A stretch of DNA of 64,000 nt from Staphylotrichum longicolle (lineage: Eukaryota; Ascomycota; Sordariomycetes; Sordariales; Chaetomiaceae). The stretch spans positions 62,001 to 126,000 of the forward strand of contig JAHCVI010000002.1 of assembly GCA_019096155.1 (NCBI GenBank), given 5' to 3'. A program made the position numbers and the translations under genes. The notes under the pieces are model-generated. The model was not told the DNA's origin and searched no databases. It was given only the letters and a program-made list of their open reading frames with translations. Each line of letters starts with the position of its first letter. Position 1 is the first letter of the stretch. Positions 41,187-52,972 of this stretch are shown here, piece after piece.

Positions 41187-43349
41187 ATGGCCTCCAACGA
41201 CGCCCCTGAGGCCGTCGTGCCCCCTGAGAAGGCCGCCATTGACGCCGGAAAGGATTACTACGCCGAAGACCACATCACGCGGCTCAAGGCAACGGACCGT
41301 GTCATCCAGGGTGCCAAGACGGCGACGGAAAAGGAGCAGAGCATGACGCTGCTCCAGGGCATCCGCCTGTACCCCAAGGCCATCGCGTGGAGCATGCTCA
41401 TCTCGACGTGCATTGTGATGGAGGGATACGATGTCTGCTTGATCAACAACTTCTGTAGGTTGTTCTCACTCTTTCCCTCCAGGGGCTGCAGAACGGTACA
41501 CTGACAGATTGCCTTTGAGACGCGTTTCCTCAGTTCGCGAGAAAGTACGGTGAGCAGCTTGCGGATGGTTCGTGGGAGGTTACAGCACCTTGGCAAGCTG
41601 GGCTCAGCAATGTAAGTGCTTGACTCGAGTCGACGATGACAAGATCATGGATGGTGGGAATGCTGGGACCACGGCACGAGCCGGTCCGGCGCCACGTTCT
41701 CCAGTGAAACTTGGGATGAACTGGACGGGGCCACAGAGTGCTAACCGGTGGGCCCACCGCAACGCAGGGTGCCAACGTTGGCGAGCTTATTGGTCTCCTC
41801 ATCAACGGCTGGGTGTCAGAACGGTTCGGATACCGCTGGACGGTCATCGTGTGCCTCATGCTCATCAACGCTTGGACGGCGCTCTTCTTCACCGCACAGA
41901 ACGTGCAAACCCTTCTCGCGGCTGAGATCCTCTGCGGCATCCCCTGGGGCGTCTTCCAAACTCTTACCATCACGTACGCTTCCGAAGTCTGCCCTGTCGC
42001 TATGCGGGGCTACCTGACGACCTACGTGAACTTCTGCTGGGGCGTCGGCCAGCTCATCGGAATCGGTGTCATCATGTCCATGTTGGGCCGGGATGACGAG
42101 TGGGCCTACCGGATTCCCTACGCGCTGCAATGGATGTGGCCCCTCCCTCTCGCCATCGGCATCTTCTTTGCTCCCGAAAGCCCATGGTGGCTCGTCCGGA
42201 GGGGGAAGTTGGACCAGGCGAAGAGAGCTCTTCTGCGCCTCACCAGCCTCAGCAGGGAGACAGACTTCAACGCAGACGAGACCGTGGACATGATGGTCCA
42301 TACGACGGCGCTGGAGGAAAAGACCACGAGCGGGGCCAGCTACTGGGACTGCTTCAAGGGACACGACCTGAGGAGAACAGAGGTAGGGCACGCATGGCTT
42401 TGCAACCACAGACATCCGCTGACCAGGGCTATGTAGATTGTCTGCATGGTCTGGGCCATCCAAAACCTCAGCGGCAACTCCTTCTCCAACTACTCAACAT
42501 ACTTCCTGACCCAGGCCGGGCTTGATTCCAACGATGCGTACGGCTTCGCGCTTGGCCAGTATGGCATGAACTGCGTCGGCGTCTTTGGCGCATGTAAGCA
42601 ACAAGAACTGGCAGGCCGAGTGAGCACAAACATAACTGACAACGCCGATAGGGTTCATGATGAGCCGTGGAGTTGGCCGCCGTTCACTCTATCTCTACGG
42701 CCTGTGTGGGCTGTGCGCCATGCTCATGATCCTTGGCTTCCTGGGCCTCGTCCCCGAGGCACACCGAAGGGAAAGCTCCATCGCCACTGGCAGCATCATG
42801 CTTGGCTGGGCCTTGACCTACCAGCTGACTGTGGGAACCGTCTGCTACTCGCTGGTCAGTGAGATCTCTACGCGGAGATTGCAGATCAAGACGGTTGCCC
42901 TTGGGCGCGTTCTCTAGTGAGTCTTTTGTCCCCCAGACTCTATGGTGAGCCTTAAGTCGTATGCTAACCTCTGCGAAGCATCATTGTCGGCATCATTTGC
43001 AGTGTCTTGACACCTTATATGCTGAACCCCGGTGCATGGAACTGGAGGAACTATGCGGGTTTCTTTTGGGTACGTACGGCCCTCTAATAGTTGGCTTACC
43101 AACCTCTAACACGCGAGACCACAGGGTGGGAGTTGTTTTCTCTGCATTGTCTATGTCTATTTCCGCGTCCCTGAGCCATCTGGCCGCTCCTTCGCCGAGC
43201 TGGATCTCCTCTTCCAGAGGGGCGTGCCAGCGCGCAAGTTTGCGACGACCGAGGTCAACGTGTTCGAGGAGGACATTGACGGCGAGTTCATGAACAAATA
43301 CCATCAGCAGGCCAAGCCCAAAGGGGCTGATGATGCCGGCAAGGCATAG
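41187..43349 (+). CDS. MFS sugar transporter (maltose-permease type)
   Basis: Proton-coupled sugar porter of the fungal alpha-glucoside permease group, 12 TM segments, 570 residues from seven exons: 41187-41454, 41520-41611, 41768-42382, 42437-42593, 42652-42916, 42979-43069, 43125-43349. A 75-residue cytosolic N-terminus precedes TM1 (AWSMLISTCIVMEGYD). Family marks: INNFYAFPQFARKYG, GANVGELIGLLINGW, ERFGYRW, the PESPWWLVRRGK loop after TM6, VWAIQNLSGNSFSNYSTYF, and a PEPSGRSFAELDLLFQ motif after TM12. Intron 2 is 156 bp, longer than the others (54-65 bp). Similar to Mal11-type permeases rather than inositol transporters. Neighbouring MIOX and a Zn2Cys6 regulator may be functionally linked. 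Confidence 0.9.
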
Positions 43350-44182
43350 CGTGTTGGACTGAAGGAGGGGGGCTGTTTACTTAGGAGTGTCGTCGTAATC
43401 CACCAAAGTTACATTTCAAGACTCGCTCAGTGAATGGCTGAGGAAGCCTCCTAACAGTGAGCCCGATGCAGCTAACCCTCAAATGGTTGCTCTTGCATGA
43501 TATAGTGGCCCGAGGTTGCTCTTCAATGCAAAAACCAAGAAGAGACCTCAGTTTCGGCACCCACGATGGTCCCAGAGGGAACTGTGAAAGCTGCAATGAC
43601 GTAACTCGTCCGAATTCCACCTGCATGCGCTGTGACACTGCAGTCCTTAACAGTATGCTCAATACAGTACCCATCCTCACCGCAAAACAACCCCAAAATA
43701 CCGGGGCTTGGCTAAACTGTGAGGTACCGTACCCTGGATTGAGTTAGTGCTGCAGAGGGACCTGCAGTGACGTGGTTGAGAGCTTTCTGCGAAGCTCAAA
43801 ATGACTCAAATGCCAATGAGCGAGTGCTGAAGATTGCTGAGGATTAAACAACCATATCATCCCCTAACTCCAGAATCTCAAGTCGGTGTTTGTGACCTTG
43901 TTGCCCCGAGGCAAGGCGCTGTTTTGTCGTCTCGCGTGCTGTGCTGCGCCCAAGGTCTCAGAACAGACAGCCAAACACAGGTCTCGCTTGGCAGACAGAT
44001 CACCAACCCCGCCCCACCCTCCTTGAAGGTCATTCCACCTCGCTGCCCATTCATCAAGTTTCTCGCACTTTCCTTGGCCCGAACAAAAAAAGAAAAGAAC
44101 CGCAACTTGATAACGACCTGGAAGCAAGAGATCAGCAACCTGAGATTTTGGCAAACGGCACACATCAACACACAGACACAAG
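43350..44182. other. Intergenic region
   Basis: 833 bases. Nothing coding recognised; promoter of the phosphatase-inhibitor gene expected in the right half. Confidence 0.5.
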
Positions 44183-45178
44183 ATGGCGAGCGCTGCAGAC
44201 CCAACACCGACGCATAGTCCGGCGGGGCCAAATGCCCCGCGTCCAAAGGGTAAGCTGGGCTGAGCCATTTCGTCAGCTAGGACAGATGCATTCAATGCCA
44301 TTACGAGAGCAAGAAGGAAGCGCTAACACACCATCCGCCAAGCAGGCATCCTCAAGAACTCGTACCGCGGCTCGCCTCCAGTATCACCGACCCAGAGCCA
44401 TGCGGCAGCCCACCCCGTGCTCCCGGACCACCCCCTGACGCCGCAGGAAGCCAAGGAGCTGACCATCGCCAACACACAATACAACGCCGGCCACCGCCGC
44501 TCCTCATCTGCCGCGGGCTCCCGCCCCGGTGGCTCCCGCCGGCAGAGCTCGCTCCCGCCCAATGACGGCGACGAGGAGCAGGGCCAGCGGCTCAAGTGGG
44601 ACGAGGCGAACCTCTACCTGACGGAGCAGGAGCGCAGCAGCACCATGAAGATCAACGAGCCCAAGACGCCCTACGCCAAGCACTACGACCCGGCCGAGGA
44701 CCCGTCCGACGACGACGCCGACATGGCCGAGCCGATCGACCCCCACGGCATCGACATGGACAAGGTCGACGGCGTGCCACACCAGACTTCGCAGCAGCAG
44801 CAGCAGCAGCAGCAGCGCCGGCGCCCAGCCGACGACGAGATCCCGCGGCTCTCGCTCGGCGAGCCCGAGGAGGAGGTGCCCGAGCACGAGTTCGCGCCGT
44901 CGTCGCCGGCCCGGCCGCGGGCGGTGCACGTTGACAGCAACGGCAGCGGGCACGACACGGACGGCGAGGAGTATCTGGTGGGGCTGAGCGCCGAGGAGCG
45001 CGAGAAGCACCGGCGGTTCGAGGAGATGCGCAAGAAGCACTACGAGATGAGGAACGTGGCCGCGCTGCTGGGGCATCCCGAGGAGGAGGCCGAGGAGGAG
45101 GAGGAGGATGACGGGAACGGCGCTGGGCGGGCGCCGCCTGTTCCACCCCTGCCGGGTCGGGTTAATGGCTCCAAGTAG
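44183..45178 (+). CDS. glc8: Protein phosphatase 1 inhibitor-2 / Glc8 homologue
   Basis: Intrinsically disordered regulator of protein phosphatase 1, 299 residues from exons 44183-44249 and 44346-45178 (96-bp intron). All three conserved blocks are present: KGILKN directly at the splice junction (about 22-28), RLKWDEANLYLTEQERSS with the following MKINEPKTPYAKHYDP (the phosphorylatable TP site), and the C-terminal RKKHYEMRNVAALLG helix that occupies the phosphatase active site. A (CAG)8 run encodes eight glutamines (about 44790-44814). Composition is strongly acidic and Pro/Ser-rich, as expected. Nuclear and cytosolic; in yeast Glc8 it acts as an activator of the PP1 catalytic subunit after phosphorylation. 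Confidence 0.93.
44790..44816 (+). repeat. (CAG)n microsatellite, coding polyQ
   Basis: About eight CAG triplets inside the inhibitor-2 gene, giving a run of eight Gln in a region that is poorly conserved between the functional blocks; probably length-polymorphic. Confidence 0.85.
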
Positions 45179-45490
45179 GCCGGTGGTTGACCGGGGACGT
45201 GAGGGACGGAGCGAGGGGATTATGTGATGATGGAATGCCTGACACGTCCATGGCTGGTCGTTCACTGTCTGTGCTTTGCCTTGTTTTGGTGGCGACGACC
45301 GAGAACATGGAGATATCCTTGCGTACTGGCTTGGTGTTTGTGGCATAGGGCATGGTCTTAATGAGCTACCCAACTGGATCTTGGCTTCTTATTTTACTGT
45401 GTTCCTCTGACACACGTCGTCGCAGGTGTATACCATCCAAACAGAGAACTTCTTTTTTTTTTTTTCCCCCAATGCTGCGTTCGGTGTCGG

Positions 45491-45929
45491 TTACAGCAGC
45501 CCCTTGCGTGCCAGCTCGACCTTCCTTGCTGCCTCGCCAGCCTTGAAGCCGCCCTTGGAAATGCATATCCGCTGTCCCTCTGCAAGCTCAAACTTGTCCT
45601 CGTGCGACGGCCATGCGCAGGGGCAGTGGTGCGGGAAAGAGACGCATGCTGTCGACAGGTTCAGGTCAGCCGTGCACTCCTCCGGCTTGTCTGCAAGGTT
45701 GACGAGGGGAATGACGCCACCCACCTAGAGTGTCTGGACAGAGGTAATTGTCGCAGTGGGAGCGCGCATACTGTGCGCGGTAGACTGATGAGTCGCTTGG
45801 CACATTCTGCGCTTGCTGGTGGTGTTGCTGCTGTCCCCCACCAGAGAACATCTGGTCGAAGAAGCCACCAAACTGCGCCGAGACAGCGCTCGTCAGCGCG
45901 AGGAGAAGCAGGGCAACGAGGCGCATCAT
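45491..45929 (-). CDS. lcl2: Lcl2 family secreted/ER protein
   Basis: Fungal long-chronological-lifespan protein 2 homologue, 120 residues from exons 45929-45725 and 45648-45491 (76-bp intron, 45649-45724). An N-terminal signal peptide (MMRLVALLLLALTSAVSAQ) is followed by FGGFFDQMF, a Gln/His-rich spacer, CDNYLCPDTLAC spanning the junction, FPHHCPCAWPSHEDKFEL, and the C-terminal GGFKAGEAARKVELARKGLL. Six cysteines suggest disulfides in the secretory pathway. Length and motifs match the family. In yeast the family is tied to ER-associated degradation and lifespan phenotypes, without a known activity. Tandem ATGs (45929, 45926) both give the signal peptide. It is divergent from the bL27m gene. 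Confidence 0.92.
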
Positions 45930-46341
45930 GTCGCGAGTTGGGGAATTGTATCGTTCCAAGGTGTCGGATATCCGGTTGCAGGTTCTTTGGGGTCGGAGTT
46001 GCAAAAGAAATCCTGTGGGCTTCCGGGTTCTGGTGTGCTGATTCAAGGCTGTTCTTCAAGATGCATTGCTGGCCAGATCCACTCAAATGCTTGAAACAGA
46101 CTTGATGCCAGGGTTGCTGTTGCGGGCGCTGCAGGGGAATTGAAGGTTGAGGGTCCTTATCTTATCGCTCAAAAGTTCTGCTGACTCAGCAGAAAACCTG
46201 ACCCCAGCAGCTCGCACCTGCAACACCCGAGAGCACCTTCAGGTCCGTCCCCCGTTCCTGGCTCCGGGATCTCCTCTCCAGCTGCCCGTCCTCCGCCCCC
46301 CGTCCTCAATTGCCGCGAGGTACTCTCGCGAGTCGGACCCA
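45930..46341. promoter_or_regulatory. Divergent promoter, lcl2 / bL27m
   Basis: 412 bp between two divergent housekeeping-type genes. No distinct element recognised beyond a general pyrimidine-rich leader near 46210-46330. Confidence 0.4.
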
Positions 46342-47579
46342 ATGCATCTCGCACGGCTGCAGGGGCCCCTTCAGCGGGCTGCTGCCTGCAGTAGCCGACC
46401 CTTCGGCGCCGTTCTCCGCGCGACGACGACGACGACAACCCTCGAAAACCGTTTCGCCCAGCTCCGAATTGCCTCGCCGGCTGCTGCCAATGCCGCCGTG
46501 GAGGGTCGCCGTTATGCCTCCGTCAAGTCGCAGGGTGCCTACCGGCTCAAGTCCAAGAAGACGATAGCCAAGAAGATGGGCGCGAAGAAGACCGGCGGTA
46601 TGTCTTGTTCCATTGCGCGTCGCCAGCTGGCTGGGCCCGAGGTTGGGATGTCGCCTCGGCAGAGATGCGCGTTACTGACCCGTTCCTTCGCTCCCTAGAC
46701 CAGTACGTCATTCCGGGCAACATCCTCTACAAGCAGCGCGGCACCATCTGGCACCCGGGTGAGAACACCATCATGGGCCGCGACCACACGATCCACGCCG
46801 CCGTCGCCGGCTACGTCAAGTACTACCGCGACCCCCAACGCCATCCGAAGCGCCAGTATATCGGCGTCGTCTTCAACCGTGAGGACAAGCTGCCATATCC
46901 CGTCTCGGCCCCACGCCGGCGCAAGCTCAACCTCGTCGCCGTCCCCCGCAAGACTGAAGCGCCGGTCCAGGAGACCACAGCACCCAGCGGCATCCCTCTC
47001 TCAGTAACACGGCACGAGAAGGTTGCAGAGAAGGCGGAGAAACCTAAGGAGGTGGTTGCTGAGCAAGCGGCTGCCAAGTCGGAAGAGCGAATTCCTCTGG
47101 AGGACGGCAATTCGATCGTCTCCAGCTTGATCAAGGAAAAGCTTAGGAGCCGGCAGATCAGCCAAGCCAGAAGGGAGGCACGCAATCTGGAGAAGGAGGA
47201 GGAGCTCGAGGCGCGCAAGGGCACCCGCGTGTTCCACCTGCAGAAGGACTACAGCTACCGCGAGAGCAATTGGGAGATTGGCCGTCTCGTGGGTGACGCC
47301 GGCGTCATTCCCGGCTCTGAGAAGACCGAATCGAGGAAGGCCAAGTTCCGCCTGCGCAGGAGGAAACGCACCGTCTACTTCCGCGGCCTTAAGAACCGCA
47401 AGCTCGCCAAGGCCGGTCGCCGCGACGAGTACAGGACGCGGGTGCGCGAGAAGAGGGAGCGGAGGCTCGTCCAGAGGCGCGAGGCCGCAGCGGCTGTCAA
47501 GGCTTCTATGGGCAAGATTGCCGCTGCGGCCAAGGCGGAGGCGGACAAGGGCAAGGGCAAGGGCAAGGTCAAGGCCTGA
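46342..47579 (+). CDS. mrpl2: Mitochondrial large-subunit ribosomal protein bL27m
   Basis: Mitochondrial ribosomal protein, 378 residues from exons 46342-46597 and 46699-47579 (101-bp intron). An Arg/Ala/Ser-rich, acid-poor presequence (about 1-55) ends near YASVKSQGAYRLKSKKT. The bL27 core is GAKKTGDQYVIPGNILYKQRG..WHPGENTIMGRDHTIHA (about 80-125), which lies by the peptidyl-transferase centre. The remaining 250 residues are the fungal-specific extension: charged, predicted helical, ending in an Ala/Lys-rich tail with KGKGKGKVKA. Fungal mitochondrial L27 proteins carry such long C-terminal extensions, so the length is normal for the group. The start at 46342 begins the presequence MHLARLQGPLQRAA. 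Confidence 0.95.
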
Positions 47580-48500
47580 TCTTGTCGGAATTTTGTCTGT
47601 ATACTTTGTGGGATGACGGCGGATGGTGGCCGAGCCGATACCTTTGTCCCGCCTGTTGCCTTGGACGAGAACCAGAAGTGTTCAAAGCTGTACAATACCG
47701 TGTTGCAAATAGATCATGTTGACCAGATCCTCGGCTTGCCCCAGCCCTCGGAGCTGCCGCAGGTCGATTGACTGTCGTGAGAGTCTGAAACCTCATTTTT
47801 CTGGCTCGGCTAGCTTCCTGGCTGACTCTCTGTGCAGGCTGCTACTAATATGGAACATTTCAACGCACCAAGCTTTGTCCAGGTGGTTGGCTGTGCACCA
47901 TTCCTTGGGAAGTTTGCTCTCCCTTGCGCCGGGGCAGGTGACGACGTGGCTTTGGAATGCAGCAACAACACAAAAGAAAGGAAACAAACGCACACAGCCG
48001 TTGCCTGTTGCTTTCGCCTATTCCCCATTGACAGCGCCGTGCTGAAAGACACACACGGGAGGCTCTGGTTGCTGAACCCTGCCTCGAAGCTGTACATATG
48101 CGAACCCTGCTTCATTGTTCTCCCGTTCTTGCAGCTTGCTTGTATCTTCTGCATCCGCCAAGACCATGAACAGCATTGCGAAAGCCGTCCACATGCAATG
48201 GGGTGGAGGACAAAGCACCGCGCTCGACGACGGGGATAGCGACAGCTCCTCGAGCCCCCTTGTCACAAAACACACTGCAGCTGCTGCAGCCCAAAAGGGG
48301 CTGCCTGGCTCGCCACGCAGAAACGGCATGGTACTGGATGTGAACGTTCGATCCATTTTTAGCATGAGAGCCTCATGCGACTCGCGAGAAGGACGTTTTG
48401 GTCAAAGTCCAGAGAGATATCAGAGCTGTCCGGCCGCTTCCTCCGCCCTTATTGTGGAGAGCAGTAGTTAACGTCCTCTTTAGCACCAACAGCAAATCGC
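47580..48500. other. Intergenic region, possible upstream exon
   Basis: 921 bases. An open frame from 48166 to 48471 (Ser/Asp-rich) could be an upstream exon of the gene starting at 48501, with an acceptor TTTAG at 48483, but no convincing donor was found. Confidence 0.35.
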
Positions 48501-51500
48501 ATGATCCAGAGCCATCACGGCAACGGACAAGAGCTGATACCGCCATCACTCTCGGACCTTTCGCTGAGGTCGGCAAGCTCGGGAACTTCCTGGCAGAGCC
48601 CGTCAAGCACGTCGAGCAGGAAGCGCAGCCTGGAACTCGCATTTGACGGCTCCCCTCAGCCCAAACGTCGATTGCTGGCAGAAATGGTTGGCGCTGCGAC
48701 GGCATTCCGGTACTCGGCTCCTTGTCCACCGTCCAGCTTCGGCTCCGACGACAATGAACGACGAGGGGGTTTTCTGAGACGAAGCGGCGCGCCGATTCAA
48801 TCCCTTCTTGTAACAGCCGAAGGCAACGGCCCATCGCCATCGATCGCCGCTTACTTCGGTTCTGAGTGGGAGAGAGGTGCGGAATCGCGAAGTGCCTTGC
48901 CCGACCCCTTTTGCCATTATCCGCGGCCCAGCAACAAAACCAATGTCACGTCAACGCCAACTGAGCAACATCAGGTGCGTAAGAAGAAAGGATACTCGTT
49001 CTGGCGACTTACTTCTCCACCAATTGCGGAATCTGCGGTTCCTGGAAGCAGCTTGGTCGAGGAAGAGCGGACGAGCGGAGAAGCGCCCCTCCCTGGACCA
49101 AAGAGCAATGCACGCACAGCCCGGTCGAACATCGGTTGCCCTGGTTTACCTACCAGATCCCATCAGGATACTAAGCCACAAGGCATGGTTGAGACCGGGG
49201 CGGTCAAGAATGAACGCGGCGCAAGGCTGGACACACTTGATGTCTTGGAGGGCACCCAAGAGAAAACAAGCAATGCCCAGAATAACAACAATCGCGAAGT
49301 TGAGGAATCCGACGAGGAGAAACCGATCATCATGTGTGGCAAAAGGCTGTACTCAGACTGGACGGGAAATTGGAGTACGTTGATCCGCAACCCCTTTCCT
49401 CAGGTCGCACAGTTGACTCACTGGTTAAGGTACTACAGACGGTGTGCCACGCAAGATTCCGGGTGCAGGCGCGCTGTTTCCCGAGGGTTATCTCCCTCTT
49501 ATGAAGAGCCCAGAACCTTGGATATGCCCCGTGCGGGACTGTCAGACCATCTTTGCCGACGCGTGGGCGTTGGGCGGACACTTTAGTGTAGGTTTTCCAA
49601 CCTCTTGACTCGCCCTTAGGGGTAGCAAATGCTGACACAGGCCCATAAAGGCAAGCCACCGAGCCTGCTTGCTCAATGACAATCTTGACGGCACTCTATC
49701 TGTGGTTGGAAAGCGGAAGACTGCCGACCCGATCTCGGGACGTATGCCCCCTATCGTGATCTCACGGCACGCCATCGACGAAACCACAGCGCCACCCAAA
49801 GCAAGCCCTCGACGTCCCGGACGGAGGAAGAAGGTAGAGGCTGTCGACGAGCAAGGTGGGCAAAGCAAAAGACCAAGTATCGAGCGAGTGACAAACGACA
49901 CGAAGCAGTCTACAAGTCTGCCAGCTGCCTCCCGCTTCAAGCCTCGCTCATCGAGCCTTGTCCCTGTTGGGGACTTTGTCAACCATCACAAGGCAGACAA
50001 TGGGAGATGTTCAGAGACTGCTGCACCTAGTTGCGGACTTGTTTCAAACAATCTCACCAACGACGAGCTCCGGAAGACTGAGCTCTGGCGGTATCTGATG
50101 GTGTACCTGCCACCTGCTACGCAGCTACCCAACGACTTTCTTGGGGCCGAACTTCTTGCCCTCGGACGACGGCGGGACCTCCCGCACAGGTGGAAGTTTC
50201 AGCTTGCGGGCGGACATCCAACGGTGAAGACCCTCTGCGCAGTGCTTGTCTACCTCACTGGCGTTCCGAAGTCATCACCATGCGAGACGTGTGCCAATAC
50301 CGATAATCCCGAGGCCACGGAAGGAAAGCCGACCGCAAACATTCTTCCATTCCCAGATTGCGTCGGGCTCCCCGCTGCCGCTTCTTTCAAGTTCAGAGAG
50401 TACTTCGGGGCGGGCGCGTGCTGCAACCTCTTTTACCAGTCTGTGCCCACCAAGGAGCGGTCACGCTGCGTCTCGCGATTCTCCTTGTCGTCGTCGGACC
50501 TGGGCGGGACACTTCCGAGTGACGTGACCAAGAGTGTCGCCCACGAGAAAGACAAGTCGTCTGGACCGCAGAGTCCTGACAAGAATTCGTGTGACGACGG
50601 CAGACATCACAATGGCGACGGCAGCGGCAGCGGCAGCGAAACAAGCATCGCCTTCTCCCCAACCGCAGCGCGCAGCAGCCCGGGGTACAAAACGGCGCTG
50701 TCCGCTCGCATGGCCGGCAGGCCGAAAGTGGTGTCCATCAGAAAGGCCAGTAGAACAGCACCGGTGGCCAAGGCGAAGCGGCAGAGCTCCATCAGACGTC
50801 TTGCCGCAAAACTCGGAGCAAAAGCGGCACGGCGCGAGGTGGCTGTGTACAAACCGAGCGGAGATGTCGTGGCAGAAGAGGCAGAGGAGGACGAGAAAGC
50901 GAGCCAGGACACGGCAACCGAGGGTAGCAACGGGAAGCGAAGGTCCCGTCGTCTTCTCGAACAGCAGCGGGAGCATCCGCGGCCTGAGAGCAAGCAGAGC
51001 GCAACGTCCAGGGCCTCCTCCGGGGGCGGCGGTTCTCCTTCGAAGCCTTCCAAGCTCAGGAAGAAGGAGAACAAGGGTTCCAATACCAGTCCTGCCAGCA
51101 GTAGCAAGACAAGTGGTCACGCTTCTGATGGTGGCCTGCGGGAGAAGCCAGAGGCGGAACCCTCCCAGTCACTAATGATGGCGGACTGGGAGATTGCGCC
51201 AGGCAGGATACGTGTAGGCACCGGAGAGGACGTCGACAGTGAGTATTCCCCCTTGCATTCAAACCCCTCTACAGTGAACAATGGGACTCTAGAGATCTGA
51301 CCACCCAAATCCCAGACATCGCCTTCTCCTCGTCCTATCTCGCCCAAGGCCGTGCCGTCCCTGTCGTAGACGGCACCACGTTCCAGGTCATCGAGATCCA
51401 GCCGGGCGGCAGCTTGCGCTGGGCCGCCGAGGAGTCCAGGACGCGGCTGTGCTCAGTTGCTCGGGGCATCATCCGCGTCAAGCTGCCGGAGAGGGAGTTC

Positions 51501-51617
51501 CCCATTGGCCCAAACGGCATGTGGAAGGTGGCGCAGGGCGTGGCGTGCACGGTGGTGAATCCGTTCTATCTAGGAGCTGTGGTACATGTTACCATCATTG
51601 GGGAGGAGGGGCTGTGA
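48501..51617 (+). CDS. C2H2 / Cys-rich / cupin nuclear-type protein
   Basis: Large protein of about 970 residues from exons 48501-49374, 49439-49587, 49651-51238 and 51316-51617. Parts in order: a disordered Ser/Pro-rich N-terminus; SDWTGNW..PRKIPGAGALFPEGY leading into a single C2H2 finger (WICPVRDC-x12-H-FSAS-H, split by an intron); an AT-hook-like PRRPGRRKK (about 385); a Cys-rich segment CETCANTD..C..ACCNLFY...RCVSR (about 545-605) resembling fungal DUF3716; long basic/Ser-rich linkers; and a C-terminal cupin-like domain (about 872-970; EIQPGGSLRWAAEES, FPIGPNGMWKVAQG). The last part recalls the Mif2/CENP-C cupin, but similarity is by eye. Likely nuclear; function unknown. The N-terminus may include an upstream exon. 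Confidence 0.78.
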
Positions 51618-51939
51618 GGGAACGAGTCTCCAAAGTACAGTGTGTCGGATTTGAGGGGGCCGTGACAGTGATTGATGTTTTGAGCTGATCTTTGACTCGG
51701 CGGCTTTGGCGTTGCATTACCTGTTCCAGACGAGGTTTGCCTGAAGACGATATATTAAACAAGCTCTAACCTCGAGGTTGATGATGCTTCCAACCGTGTC
51801 TCCCCAATAGTATGATGCGAGCAGCCCTAATGCCATGGTATCGATATTCTGACGCCCAACTCCCCGCCGAGATACCCAGCCGATGCCCCAACCAGATGCG
51901 CCTTGCCCAAGCCAATGTGATGTGTACGTAGAAACGCTT
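51618..51939. other. Convergent 3' region
   Basis: 322 bases between convergent genes; nothing coding seen. Confidence 0.5.
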
Positions 51940-52972
51940 TCAACGGAATATTCTGCGACCTCCTGTCCGCGTCGGGAACCTCTCCACACCTCCTTGTTGT
52001 TGTTGGTGGTAGACCCATTGCATTCCGACCCCGCCACCCTCGAAGCCCTTCCTGTACCGCCGGACGGCCTCGCGCAGGTGCTCCGGTCTCAGTGGCCCCC
52101 GCCGGTCGTCGGGTTCGACCTCCTTCCCTGGGCGAACAGCTTCGCCATCCTCGGTGGAGCCTGCGCCGGCAGAGGCCGGGGGGGTTGGCAGGTCGGTTTG
52201 TTTCTCGTCCATCCGCTCGATCCACTCGCCCTGCACCCGCCTGGCGCTCTCGATGACGTCGCCAATAAATACCTTTGCAACCGCGCGCATACCGATGACA
52301 ACGTTCTCGGCGACGGATTGGGAGATGGTTGCGTTAACAAGCTGGGCCGAAGGTTAGCATACTGCGCACGCAGCGGGGTCTCGAAAAAAGTCAAGGGTTG
52401 CTTACCCTCCTGACCGACGCCTTGCTCAGGTTCGCTGCACGCCAGTTTTCGAAACGGTAGAACTGGTCTTCGGAAAGGGCGCTGATGAGCATTCCCCTCA
52501 GACGATGCTCCTCCTCCTTCTGCTCCTTGGTCCGCACATCAGCCGTGGCAGCGACCTCGGTCGGGCCTTCGTCCTCGCCCTCGCCTTCGTCCCCCCCGCC
52601 TGCACCGCCAGCCACGCTCTTGCCACCCCGGCCGCCGCCGTCACTGACGCCGCTAGCAGCCGTGGGCGCTCGTCCCCCCGCGACCGAAGGTGTCTGCTCC
52701 CGCGCTTTCTCCGCCTTGGATTTTCGGCCGCGCTTCTTCTTGATTGGCGCAGCTGCGCTGACCTGGCTGCCGCTGACGAGACTCATGGCGTCGACATCGA
52801 CGGATGGGGACCGCGCGCCGAACAGCGCGGACGAGTCGTCGGGGGGAAACGAGGTCTGGCGCAGTGGATGTGCGGATCCAGGACCCGACGCGGTCGATAT
52901 AGCCGATGCTTTGCGTCGTTTCAGCGCGGGCGCGGCGGTGCCGTCCGAGGTGCGTTTCTTGTTTGTGGACAT
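51940..52972 (-). CDS. taf11: TFIID subunit TAF11
   Basis: Histone-fold TBP-associated factor of TFIID, 322 residues from exons 52972-52406 and 52341-51940 (64-bp intron). The N-terminal half is low-complexity (Lys-rich KKKRGRKSK, then Gly/Glu repeats). The histone fold runs over the splice site: LSEDQFYRFENWRAANLSKASVRR, then LVNATISQSVAENVVIGMR and AKVFIGDVIESARRVQ. The C-terminus holds the conserved PLRPEHLREAVRRYRK helix, followed by a Gln-rich tail. TAF11 pairs with TAF13 and binds near TBP/TFIIA. The start at 52972 is chosen because it lies close to the conserved composition; an in-frame ATG at 53152 adds 60 residues of no clear character. It is divergent from GTP cyclohydrolase I. Confidence 0.93.

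Noticed and set aside
44504..45373. 289-codon minus-strand ORF with long Leu runs
   Set aside because: Antisense of the inhibitor-2 gene; the leucine runs are the complement of the CAG repeat.
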